Of a stretch of DNA of 6,980 nt, positions 1-4,917 are shown one piece after another. Source of the DNA: Acidimicrobiales bacterium. GTDB lineage: Bacteria > Actinomycetota > Acidimicrobiia > Acidimicrobiales > RAAP-2. Below the pieces are notes generated by a model. That model made no database searches and was not told the origin of the DNA. It saw nothing but the letters and a program-made list of their open reading frames with translations. A program made the position numbers and the translations under genes. The stretch covers positions 1 through 6,980 of the forward strand of contig JADGOD010000243.1 in NCBI GenBank assembly GCA_017883125.1, in the 5' to 3' direction. Within the stretch, counting starts at the first letter, position 1, and each line of letters begins with the position of its first letter.

Positions 1-306
1 CCACTTGAAGACCAAGCCGAACTTCCCCCACGCGAAGCGCTTGATGCGCACCAGCAGCACCCCGGCGATCGCCAGGAGCACGACCGCCGTCATCAGCAGC
101 GCGAGCGGGAGGGTGAGCGGGACGTGCCGCGGGACGTGGGAAGCCATGATCACCCCGCCGATGACGACGAGCCCCAGAGCGACGATGGCAAGGAGGTCGA
201 CGGGCGGGTAGGGGTTGCCGTAGGCCAGCGAGCCGGGGGCGGGAGCGTCAGTGGTCATCTCAGTGGTCATCTCAGTGGTCATCTCAGCGTTCATCTCCGT
301 GCTCAT
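1..306 (-). CDS. Small integral membrane protein, 3' end cut by window edge
   Basis: The frame begins with ATG at 306 and stays open for 102 codons to the edge, so the C-terminus is missing. The first 20 residues are five four-residue units, each starting with Met (MSTE, MNAE, MTTE, MTTE, MTTD). A Pro/Gly/Tyr-rich linker follows, then two hydrophobic segments at about residues 37-55 and 64-86. After the second comes a basic stretch (VRIKRFAWGK) that probably faces the cytoplasm. Its ATG overlaps the TGA of the preceding membrane-protein gene (ATGA), so translation is probably coupled and the two products may act together. Every repeat unit offers an in-frame ATG, so the exact start is uncertain; the first gives the overlap and is preferred. 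I do not recognise the family and assign no function. Hydrophobic codon usage and the coupling make a real gene likely. Confidence 0.7.
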   Translation of the reverse strand, partial: MSTEMNAEMTTEMTTEMTTDAPAPGSLAYGNPYPPVDLLAIVALGLVVIGGVIMASHVPRHVPLTLPLALLMTAVVLLAIAGVLLVRIKRFAWGKFGLVFKW

Positions 307-308
307 CT
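249..308 (-). repeat. 12-bp tandem repeat at the start of the membrane protein gene
   Basis: Three identical 12-base units (cagtggtcatct on the plus strand) at 249-260, 261-272 and 273-284 are followed by two degenerate units at 285-296 and 297-308. The array is in frame with the minus-strand gene and encodes Met-X-X-Glu/Asp units. Its far end covers the stop codon of the upstream gene and the start codon of this one. A 12-base period preserves the frame, so copy-number change by slippage would only change the number of N-terminal residues and of alternative ATGs. Confidence 0.9.
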
Positions 309-911
309 CGATGCCACCCTGGTCATGATCACGAGGGTGGCGACCTGCATCGCCCCGGTGATCGCTACGGTATACATGAATCGTTTCATCAGGTTCTCGA
401 TGACCGCGCCGTTGGGGATCGGCTTGTTCATCTCGAAGAGCACGGCGATGTTGGCCGGCTCGAGCACCCCGAGCGCCACCACGGCCATGACCCCGACCAC
501 GCAGAACGAGACGATCAGCCAGATGTGGTTCGGGTTGTCCGCCTGGAGGTTCCCCTCCTGAAGAGCCAGCTGAAACCCAGCCGCCAGCGTCATCAGCACG
601 ACGGTAGGCATGATGATGACCATCTTGGGCATGAACCTCGCTGTGAACTCCGCCCGAGCCGGGATCGACATCCTCCCCATGATCGGGCCCACCACGAATC
701 CAACGAACAGGTCGATGGCCGTCCAGAGCCCCCCGCCGACGACGTGGCAGAACACCAAGCCCCACATCCAGTTCCAGGCGATCGAGGCGATGACGAAGAG
801 CACGATGAGGGCCACGAGGTAGAGACCCTTCAAGGGAACGACCTGGATCTTCTCTCTCGGACCCGGCGGTGGGCCGTGGCCAACCACCTCGCTCTGTACG
901 GTCTCGGTCAC
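303..911 (-). CDS. Integral membrane protein, about five membrane segments (CopD/DUF2269-like?)
   Basis: The protein has 202 residues, starting at GTG 911 behind a GGGGGGAG stretch about 8 bases upstream. A polar, Pro/Gly-rich N-terminus of about 28 residues precedes hydrophobic segments at roughly 29-46, 50-78, 96-118, 129-150 and 178-197. The second segment contains FCHVVGGGLWTAIDLF, with a His inside the membrane (H56) followed by a glycine run. That pattern resembles bacterial CopD-like and DUF2269-type membrane proteins; this is a family resemblance by eye, not an assignment. Metal or haem binding is possible but unproven. The stop overlaps the start of the next membrane gene, so the two form a transcription and translation unit. 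A promoter candidate lies just upstream, so the pair may be expressed separately from the GMC/dioxygenase genes. No signal peptide cleavage site is evident. Confidence 0.8.
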   Translation of the reverse strand: MTETVQSEVVGHGPPPGPREKIQVVPLKGLYLVALIVLFVIASIAWNWMWGLVFCHVVGGGLWTAIDLFVGFVVGPIMGRMSIPARAEFTARFMPKMVIIMPTVVLMTLAAGFQLALQEGNLQADNPNHIWLIVSFCVVGVMAVVALGVLEPANIAVLFEMNKPIPNGAVIENLMKRFMYTVAITGAMQVATLVIMTRVASR

Positions 912-942
912 GACGCTCTCCCCCCGTTCGATCTTGGAGCGG

Positions 943-948
943 ATTGTA
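943..948 (-). promoter_or_regulatory. Extended -10 promoter candidate for the membrane protein genes
   Basis: On the minus strand this reads TACAAT immediately preceded by TGG, which is an extended -10 (TGn-TACAAT). Transcription would start near 936, giving a leader of about 25 bases before GTG 911. A TTGACG hexamer lies at 976-981, but its 27-base spacing is too long for a standard -35. If the promoter is real it works through the extended -10. Confidence 0.45.
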
Positions 949-1164
949 CCAAGCAGCGGTTCGGTGATGCCGGATCGTCAACGCGGATCGCGCTGCATCG
1001 TCGAGGCATCGCTGGCGGAGAGCCGGCCAGCCACGTCCAGGGCCGACACGGTGCTCGACGGGCCGCTGGCGGATGGAGAGATGGCCATTCGCCTGATCTC
1101 TCGGCTCGTCATTGGAACGCTCATCCTCCAGATCTGGGACAGAGAGGCACCTTCCACCCGATGG

Positions 1165-1287
1165 TCACAGGGAACGAGCGGTTCCTGGGACCACCCCAGG
1201 CGCACTCTCGTCGTTCGAGAGCATGTCGATGTCGGCGCCCAGGATTCGCGCGCCCGGCAGGGCGCACTTCTCAACGGTCAGGCTCAT
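1165..1287 (-). pseudogene. Truncated second copy of the TauD/TfdA dioxygenase 5' end
   Basis: From ATG 1287 the frame encodes 40 residues beginning MSLTVEKCALPGARILGAD and then ends at a TGA. It aligns without gaps over the first 27 codons with the start of the intact dioxygenase (VGLTVEKCVPLGAKILGAD), with 16 of the 24 residues at positions 3-26 identical by hand count. After a one-codon gap the similarity fades around the VVPG/VVLG residues, before any iron or 2-oxoglutarate ligand. The rest of the enzyme (HxD motif, distal His, Arg) is absent downstream, so the fragment cannot be catalytic. Its Shine-Dalgarno (GAGGAGAG, 8 bases before the ATG) is intact, so a short peptide could still be made. 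It lies 152 bases after the GMC stop on the same strand. A retained small ORF is possible, but a duplication remnant is much more likely. Confidence 0.8.
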
Positions 1288-1348
1288 GGTGTTGCTCTCC
1301 TCGGGGAGCAGTGCCTGACCGGCATCCTCGGTCACACGGCCGCCTTCG
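1183..1348 (-). repeat. Diverged direct repeat, copy B (dioxygenase leader and 5' coding end)
   Basis: This stretch pairs with 3898-4066 at a constant offset of 2718 bases from 1348 down through 27 codons of the frame. By hand count, the 61 bases upstream of the start match at about 47 positions and the first 81 coding bases at about 63. It includes a conserved CGAAGGCGGCC block at 1338-1348 and the GAGGAGAG ribosome binding site. Beyond 1348 the match needs a 2-base gap and soon disappears. Confidence 0.8.
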
Positions 1349-1439
1349 GTCCTGGTGGCGGCTTCGTTCCTGGTCGGGCAGCTCGAGGCGACCTCAGCGC
1401 TTGAGTCGCAGCCCTGACGAATCCGTGAGGATCAGAGGT

Positions 1440-3080
1440 TCACTTCGGTGCACCAGAGTCCATGATCAGATCTGCGGCTCGCTCGGCGACCATGATGGTC
1501 GGCGCGTTGGTGTTGCCGCTCGGGATCGTCGGGAAGATCGAGGCGTCGACGACGCGCAACGCCTGGATGCCGCGGACCCGAAGCTCTGGGTCGACGACCG
1601 CGCTGTCGTCCGAGCCCATGCGGCAGGTCCCCACCGGGTGGTACACGCGGAAGGCGCTGGCCCGCAGGTAGGCCTCCCACTCCTCATCGCTCTGCACCTG
1701 GTCGCCGGGGAGCACCTCGGTAGCGTCCTTGGCCTTCATCACCGAGGTCTGGAAGATCTCGCGTGCCTGGCGGCAGGCGGCGATGAGGCCCGCCATGTCC
1801 TGGCCGCTCACGAGCTCGTGGTTGATCATCGGCTTAGCCGAGGGATCCTTCGACGAGAGCCGCAGGGTCCCTCTCCCGCTGGGGTGCACGATGCTCGGAT
1901 ACAGCATCACGTGGTGAGGGAGGAGCTTGGCGTTGCTCGTGCTGTGCTCGGCGGTCTCCTCTCCTGCCTCGTTCCTGAACGACATGCCGATGGGGATCAG
2001 GATCATCTCGGCCTCTGTCGGCTGCTCGCCGCTGAGCTGGGAGAACACGACGGCCGTGCAGCCAGACACCGTCAGGGCACCCCGGCGCCGGAAGACGTAG
2101 TTGAGCCCGTGCTTGAGCGCCTTCCAAGGCTTGAGCTCCTCGGCGAGGGTGTTGGCCTTCGTGCTGTACATCAGCATTCCGTACGGGTGGTCCTGGAGGT
2201 TCTCGCCGACAGAGGGCACGTCGAGCTTCGGCTCGATGCCGTGCTCTTGGAGGTGCTCAGTCGGCCCGATCCCTGAGAGCATGAGCAGCTTCGGCGACGC
2301 GATCGCCCCGGCGCTCACAATCACCTCTCTCGTTGCGGCGGCGTAACGGGGCTGGCCCTCGTGGATGTACTCGACGCCCATCGCCCGCCCCCCTTCCACG
2401 CGCACCCGGCTGACCAGCGCGTCGGTGGTGACGGTCAGGTTGGGCCGCTTGCGCACCGGCGCCAGGTAGGCCCGGGCGGTGCTGGAGCGCAGGCCGCGGC
2501 GCTGGTTCATCTGCACGACAGAGACCCCCTGCTGGCGCTCGCCGTTGTAGTCGGGGTTGCGCTCATGGCCAGCCTCCTCGGCCGCGGCGAGGAAGTCATC
2601 GGTCACCTCGAGCGGTGTCGAGATCCGGGTCACCCCGATCGGGCCGCTGCCGCCCCGAAAGGCACTGGGCCCTCCGGCGAAGGTCTCCGCCCTCTTGAAG
2701 TAGGGCAGGACATCGTCGTAGCCCCAGCCCTCGCAGCCCTGGTCTCGCCATCCGTCGAAGTCCGAGCGCTCGCCGCGCACCCAGAGCATCATGTTGACGG
2801 AGCTGCCTCCGCCCAGCACCTTGCCGGAGTTCCAGGTGTCGACCTTGTCGTTCCGAGACGGGTCGGGGGCCGCCTCATAGCCCCAGTCGTAGCGATCGCC
2901 GAGCCTGGAGATCCCGGCAGGTATGCGGACGCGCAGATCCTTGTCCCAGCCGCCCGCCTCGAGGAGCAGGACACGGATCTTGGGGTCAGCTGACAGGCGG
3001 TTGGCCAGCACGCACCCGGCCGAGCCGCCACCCACGATCACGTAGTGCCAGTCGTTTCTCTGATCAGCCTCTTGTGCCAT
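1440..3080 (-). CDS. GMC-family FAD-dependent oxidoreductase (choline/alcohol dehydrogenase type)
   Basis: The protein has 546 residues, the usual length for bacterial GMC enzymes, which oxidise alcohols to aldehydes using bound FAD. The FAD-binding Rossmann motif GGGSAG is at residues 17-22, with the ribose-binding acidic residue at E41 (LLLEAGG). GMC signature 1 (GKVLGGGSSVNMMLWVRG) spans 86-103 and signature 2 (SAGAIASPKLLMLSGIG) 256-272. The C-terminal catalytic pair is H481 (HPVGTCRMG) and N525 (GNTNAP), 44 residues apart, as in choline oxidase (His466/Asn510). No signal peptide is present, so it is probably cytoplasmic. The start is ATG 3080, 13 residues before the FAD motif begins, behind a weak GAGAGAGTGAG ribosome site. 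It follows the dioxygenase gene by 82 bases on the same strand, suggesting one operon and successive steps. Choline is not implied: the family covers aliphatic, aromatic and polymeric alcohols, and substrate and electron acceptor cannot be told here. Confidence 0.95.
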   Translation of the reverse strand: MAQEADQRNDWHYVIVGGGSAGCVLANRLSADPKIRVLLLEAGGWDKDLRVRIPAGISRLGDRYDWGYEAAPDPSRNDKVDTWNSGKVLGGGSSVNMMLWVRGERSDFDGWRDQGCEGWGYDDVLPYFKRAETFAGGPSAFRGGSGPIGVTRISTPLEVTDDFLAAAEEAGHERNPDYNGERQQGVSVVQMNQRRGLRSSTARAYLAPVRKRPNLTVTTDALVSRVRVEGGRAMGVEYIHEGQPRYAAATREVIVSAGAIASPKLLMLSGIGPTEHLQEHGIEPKLDVPSVGENLQDHPYGMLMYSTKANTLAEELKPWKALKHGLNYVFRRRGALTVSGCTAVVFSQLSGEQPTEAEMILIPIGMSFRNEAGEETAEHSTSNAKLLPHHVMLYPSIVHPSGRGTLRLSSKDPSAKPMINHELVSGQDMAGLIAACRQAREIFQTSVMKAKDATEVLPGDQVQSDEEWEAYLRASAFRVYHPVGTCRMGSDDSAVVDPELRVRGIQALRVVDASIFPTIPSGNTNAPTIMVAERAADLIMDSGAPK

Positions 3081-3162
3081 GTCTCACTCTCTCGTCGAAC
3101 TGCCTATCGATCTGTCCCAATCTCGGCTTCCGAAAACGCCGTGCGAGCCTCACCAGCGTCCC

Positions 3163-4005
3163 TCAGCTGATCGGCTCGTCGCCGACGAGGGTGACCCGGT
3201 GCATCCGGCGACCCGAGTCTTCGGCGTAGTGCGTGGCACGGTGCAGCGTGCCTCGGTTGTCCCAGATCACCAGGTCGCCCACGCTCCACTTGTGCGTGAA
3301 CACGAACTCGGGCGCGGTGGCGCGCTCGAGGAGCTCGACGAGGAAGGCGGCGCCCTCACCTTCGTCCATGCCCTCGATATGTGACGCCGTGGCACCGAGG
3401 ACGAGTGACTTTCGCCCGGTGCGGTGCGTCCAGACCAGTGGGTGGACCTTGGGGGCCACCTTCCGCAGCCGCGCGATGGCTTCGTCCGACGGATTCGGGT
3501 CGAACTTGCGATACGCGGCTTCGGCGCTGTGCACGACCTTCGTCGTGGCGAAGCGCTCCTTCTCCTCATCCGTCAGCCGGTCGTAGGCCGCGTAGGTGCT
3601 GACGAACTGGGTGTCGCCCCCTGCTGCTGCCAGGGCCCGACCCGAGAGGAGCGATGCCATGGACGGGATGTCATCGGTGGACCCGTCGAGGTGCCAGTTG
3701 AAGGCCCCCTTCACGTAGAGCGCGTTGTTCAGGTCGTCACCGAACCCGACGTGGTAGATCTCCGGGTTCAGGCCACTGCGTCCGGCGCCGGTGTGCCCCG
3801 ACCCGATCGGATCGCCGAGTCTTTGGGCGAAGGCCACCAGCTGCGCGTCGTCGACGCCCAGCTCGGGGAACACGAGGACCCCGTTCTCCTCGAGGGCGCC
3901 CAAGACCACCTCTGGGACGCGCTCGTCGTCGTTCAAGAGCAAGCCCATGTCAGCGCCCAAGATCTTCGCTCCGAGCGGGACGCACTTCTCAACCGTCAGG
4001 CCCAC
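3163..4005 (-). CDS. TauD/TfdA-family Fe(II)/2-oxoglutarate-dependent dioxygenase
   Basis: The family couples 2-oxoglutarate decarboxylation to substrate hydroxylation, often releasing sulfite, phenol or an aldehyde. From GTG 4005 the protein is 280 residues, close to E. coli TauD (283). The facial triad is H105 and D107 (NWHLDG) with distal H255 (RGTLHRATHY). R266 matches the 2-oxoglutarate-binding Arg, T132 a likely second contact, and H71 and R270 sit where TauD holds the taurine sulfonate, so an anionic substrate is plausible. The frame stays open far upstream, giving up to 405 codons. GTG 4005 is chosen because GAGGAG lies 9 bases before it, the length fits the family, and the duplicated copy has ATG at the same position. 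GTG 4053 is the alternative (296 residues); it overlaps the stop of the short upstream frame. The gene is likely co-transcribed with the GMC oxidoreductase 82 bases downstream. Substrate unknown. Confidence 0.93.
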   Translation of the reverse strand: MGLTVEKCVPLGAKILGADMGLLLNDDERVPEVVLGALEENGVLVFPELGVDDAQLVAFAQRLGDPIGSGHTGAGRSGLNPEIYHVGFGDDLNNALYVKGAFNWHLDGSTDDIPSMASLLSGRALAAAGGDTQFVSTYAAYDRLTDEEKERFATTKVVHSAEAAYRKFDPNPSDEAIARLRKVAPKVHPLVWTHRTGRKSLVLGATASHIEGMDEGEGAAFLVELLERATAPEFVFTHKWSVGDLVIWDNRGTLHRATHYAEDSGRRMHRVTLVGDEPIS

Positions 4006-4066
4006 AGCCTTGCTCTCCTCGGGGGGCAGCGCTCGATCGGCCGCCGCGATCACTTGGCCGCCTTCG
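3898..4066 (-). repeat. Diverged direct repeat, copy A (start of intact dioxygenase)
   Basis: This is the partner of 1183-1348. It covers the tail of the short leader frame, the 61 bases before GTG 4005 and about the first 36 codons of the dioxygenase gene. Both repeats are in the same orientation, with the rest of the dioxygenase and the whole GMC gene between them. That arrangement is what an old tandem duplication followed by loss of most of one unit would leave. Confidence 0.8.
4015..4020 (-). promoter_or_regulatory. Ribosome binding site deciding the dioxygenase start
   Basis: GAGGAG on the minus strand lies 9 bases before GTG 4005. The same GAGGAGAG is conserved in the duplicated copy at the same distance from its ATG 1287, which supports this start over the earlier in-frame GTG at 4053. 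Confidence 0.7.
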
Positions 4067-4115
4067 TGCCCGCAGCGTCGGCCTCGGTTAGCCCCTTGGC
4101 GCACGCGGTGGTCAT
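4050..4115 (-). CDS. 21-residue leader ORF upstream of the dioxygenase
   Basis: ATG 4115 is preceded by GAGGAGG (4123-4129) with a 7-base spacer, the best Shine-Dalgarno in the window. The frame starts MTTACAKGL and ends TKAAK at TGA 4050. It is in a different frame from the dioxygenase. Its stop overlaps an in-frame GTG of the dioxygenase (GTGA, 4053-4050), and the preferred dioxygenase start lies 44 bases further on. It could be a translated leader that couples or tunes dioxygenase translation, a tiny protein, or a relic of a former N-terminus. It has one Cys and no run of one amino acid, so classical attenuation is not suggested. The ATG and N-terminal half are not preserved in the duplicated copy, although the last codons (KAA-stop) are. 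I recognise no family. Confidence 0.4.
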   Translation of the reverse strand: MTTACAKGLTEADAAGTKAAK

Positions 4116-4173
4116 CTGATCGCCTCCTCAATTTGAAACCAGCCAACCGCTCGTCCAGCTGGCCCATCTCTGC

Positions 4174-4189
4174 TCGTGCCAAAGCACGA
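4174..4189. promoter_or_regulatory. Inverted repeat in the dioxygenase leader, possible operator
   Basis: The sequence tcgtgc-caaa-gcacga has perfect 6-base arms around a 4-base centre. It lies about 8-23 bases downstream of the transcription start predicted from the -10 at 4204-4209. It could be a repressor site or a weak RNA hairpin. No regulator gene is present in the window to link to it. Confidence 0.35.
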
Positions 4190-4203
4190 CAACTCAAGGT
4201 CGT

Positions 4204-4232
4204 ATATTGCATCAAATCTGTTCCGGGGTCAA
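4204..4232 (-). promoter_or_regulatory. Sigma70-like promoter for leader ORF, dioxygenase and GMC genes
   Basis: On the minus strand TTGACC (4227-4232) and CAATAT (4204-4209) are separated by 17 bases; shifted by one base the -10 reads AATATA with an 18-base spacer and TGn before it. The A/T-rich patch stands out from its GC-rich surroundings. The predicted start is near 4197, giving a leader of about 80 bases before the 21-codon frame. Confidence 0.55.
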
Positions 4233-4869
4233 TGTGCCCCCTGCCGCTGTCTCTGGCCAGGCTCTTGGCACCTCTTGTGAGTCCCCATACAGACAGCGCG
4301 ACTCGCGTGAAGAGCGTGGCGAGGCTCTTGCCGAACACCAAGCCCGTGGATCCGCCCTGTCGTGGCCGGGGCTGGCTCAACCGAATGGAGACCGCCGAAG
4401 AGCACAGCCTGTTCCGTAGATGGCCGCTGCTGGCTCCGACGCTCTAGGCGTGATTTGAAGAGGTGCTCGGCTCGGAGCTCATGTCTGGCGCGGCGGCTCT
4501 ACTCGGAAGGAGCGTCCCCGCGAGTTGGCATGGCGACGAACCGCGAGCGTGGATCCGCTTCACCACCGACCACTGCTACGCCTCCTGACGCGCAGCATGC
4601 TGCTCAAGCCCTTCTCGGGAGCACCGGCGATCTCGTCCTGGAGGTCGGCACCGAGTCGATCAGAATCCGTACGGGACCCATCCCATTTGAGTTCGATCCG
4701 CTGGGTTGAGCGAAGGTCGCCCATGGGCCGCTTGCCCGCACATCGCTCCATCGACTCACGCTCGTTCCGGGCCTCGATGAGGCGATCGCGTGCGGCGGGA
4801 AGCTCCCAACCGGGGAGGGGGCGCTACGATGTGTCGACCGATCGTTCAACCGTGACCCGAAGGGTAGCA
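4233..4869. other. Divergent intergenic region with no recognisable gene
   Basis: About 640 bases lie between the minus-strand dioxygenase promoter and the plus-strand ligase unit. Open frames exist on both strands but none has family motifs, a well-placed ribosome site and a sensible length together. A short inverted repeat, aagagc/gctctt with 8 bases between, lies at 4310-4329. The plus frame ending at 4709 has an orderly-looking tail (DLVLEVGTESIRIRTGPIPF) that might be a decayed gene end, but I cannot assign it. The region is long for a plain promoter spacer and may hold degraded sequence. Confidence 0.5.
4825..4830 (+). promoter_or_regulatory. Weak -10 candidate for the acyl-CoA ligase
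   Basis: TACGAT fits the -10 pattern TAnnnT and would start transcription near 4837, about 33 bases before the mini-ORF and 80 before the ligase ATG. No convincing -35 sits 16-18 bases upstream, where the sequence is G-rich. Confidence 0.3.
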
Positions 4870-4917
4870 ATGGACTTCTCACTCGATCTCTTCGCCTCAC
4901 GGGAGTGGGGATCCTGA
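4870..4917 (+). CDS. 15-residue mini-ORF overlapping the ligase start
   Basis: ATG 4870 follows an AAGGG ribosome-site-like stretch (about 6 bases upstream) and encodes MDFSLDLFASREWGS. Its TGA overlaps the ligase ATG as TGATG, an arrangement typical of translational coupling. Its first residues loosely resemble the N-terminus of luciferase-like flavin monooxygenases, but the piece is too short to assign. It may be a leader peptide, a gene relic or chance; the frame is also open far upstream as a high-GC shadow. Confidence 0.3.
   Translation: MDFSLDLFASREWGS

Larger units (their letters stand above)
912..1439. other. Gene-poor interval between GMC and membrane protein genes
   Basis: About 530 bases separate the GMC stop from the membrane protein start. 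The part at 1183-1348 is the truncated dioxygenase copy described separately, and 943-948 is the promoter candidate. At 949-1164 several long open frames exist on both strands. Their translations are rich in Arg/Ser/Pro and match nothing I recognise, which is the usual behaviour of high-GC non-coding DNA. No clear terminator hairpin with a T-run follows the GMC gene. Confidence 0.6.

Noticed and set aside
934..1404. Plus-strand frame of 156 codons with a hydrophobic piece (MAIRLISRLVIGTLILQIW)
   Set aside because: It runs antisense through the duplicated dioxygenase start, has no proper ribosome site and loses all hydrophobic pattern after about 25 residues.
525..2276. Plus-strand open frame of 583 codons
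   Set aside because: It is antisense to the membrane protein and GMC genes and has an Arg/His/Gly-rich, low-complexity translation typical of a high-GC shadow frame.
4310..4329. Inverted repeat aagagc/gctctt in the divergent region
   Set aside because: Six-base arms with an 8-base gap are expected by chance at this length, and it is not positioned at a promoter.
4006..4380. The dioxygenase frame stays open for 125 further codons upstream of GTG 4005, to a start at 4380
   Set aside because: The extension crosses the predicted promoter and the strong ribosome site, gives an unnaturally long protein for the family, and shows no domain. The duplicated copy supports the start at 4005.
4530..4709. 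60-codon plus-strand frame from ATG 4530 with an orderly C-terminal part
   Set aside because: The nearest ribosome site (GGAAGGAG, 4505-4512) is 17 bases away, no family is recognised, and three other frames in the region are equally open.
4560..4751. Minus-strand frame with an Arg/Glu-rich helical look (DRLIEARNERES just upstream of its ATG)
   Set aside because: No start signals and no recognisable family; probably an accident of base composition.
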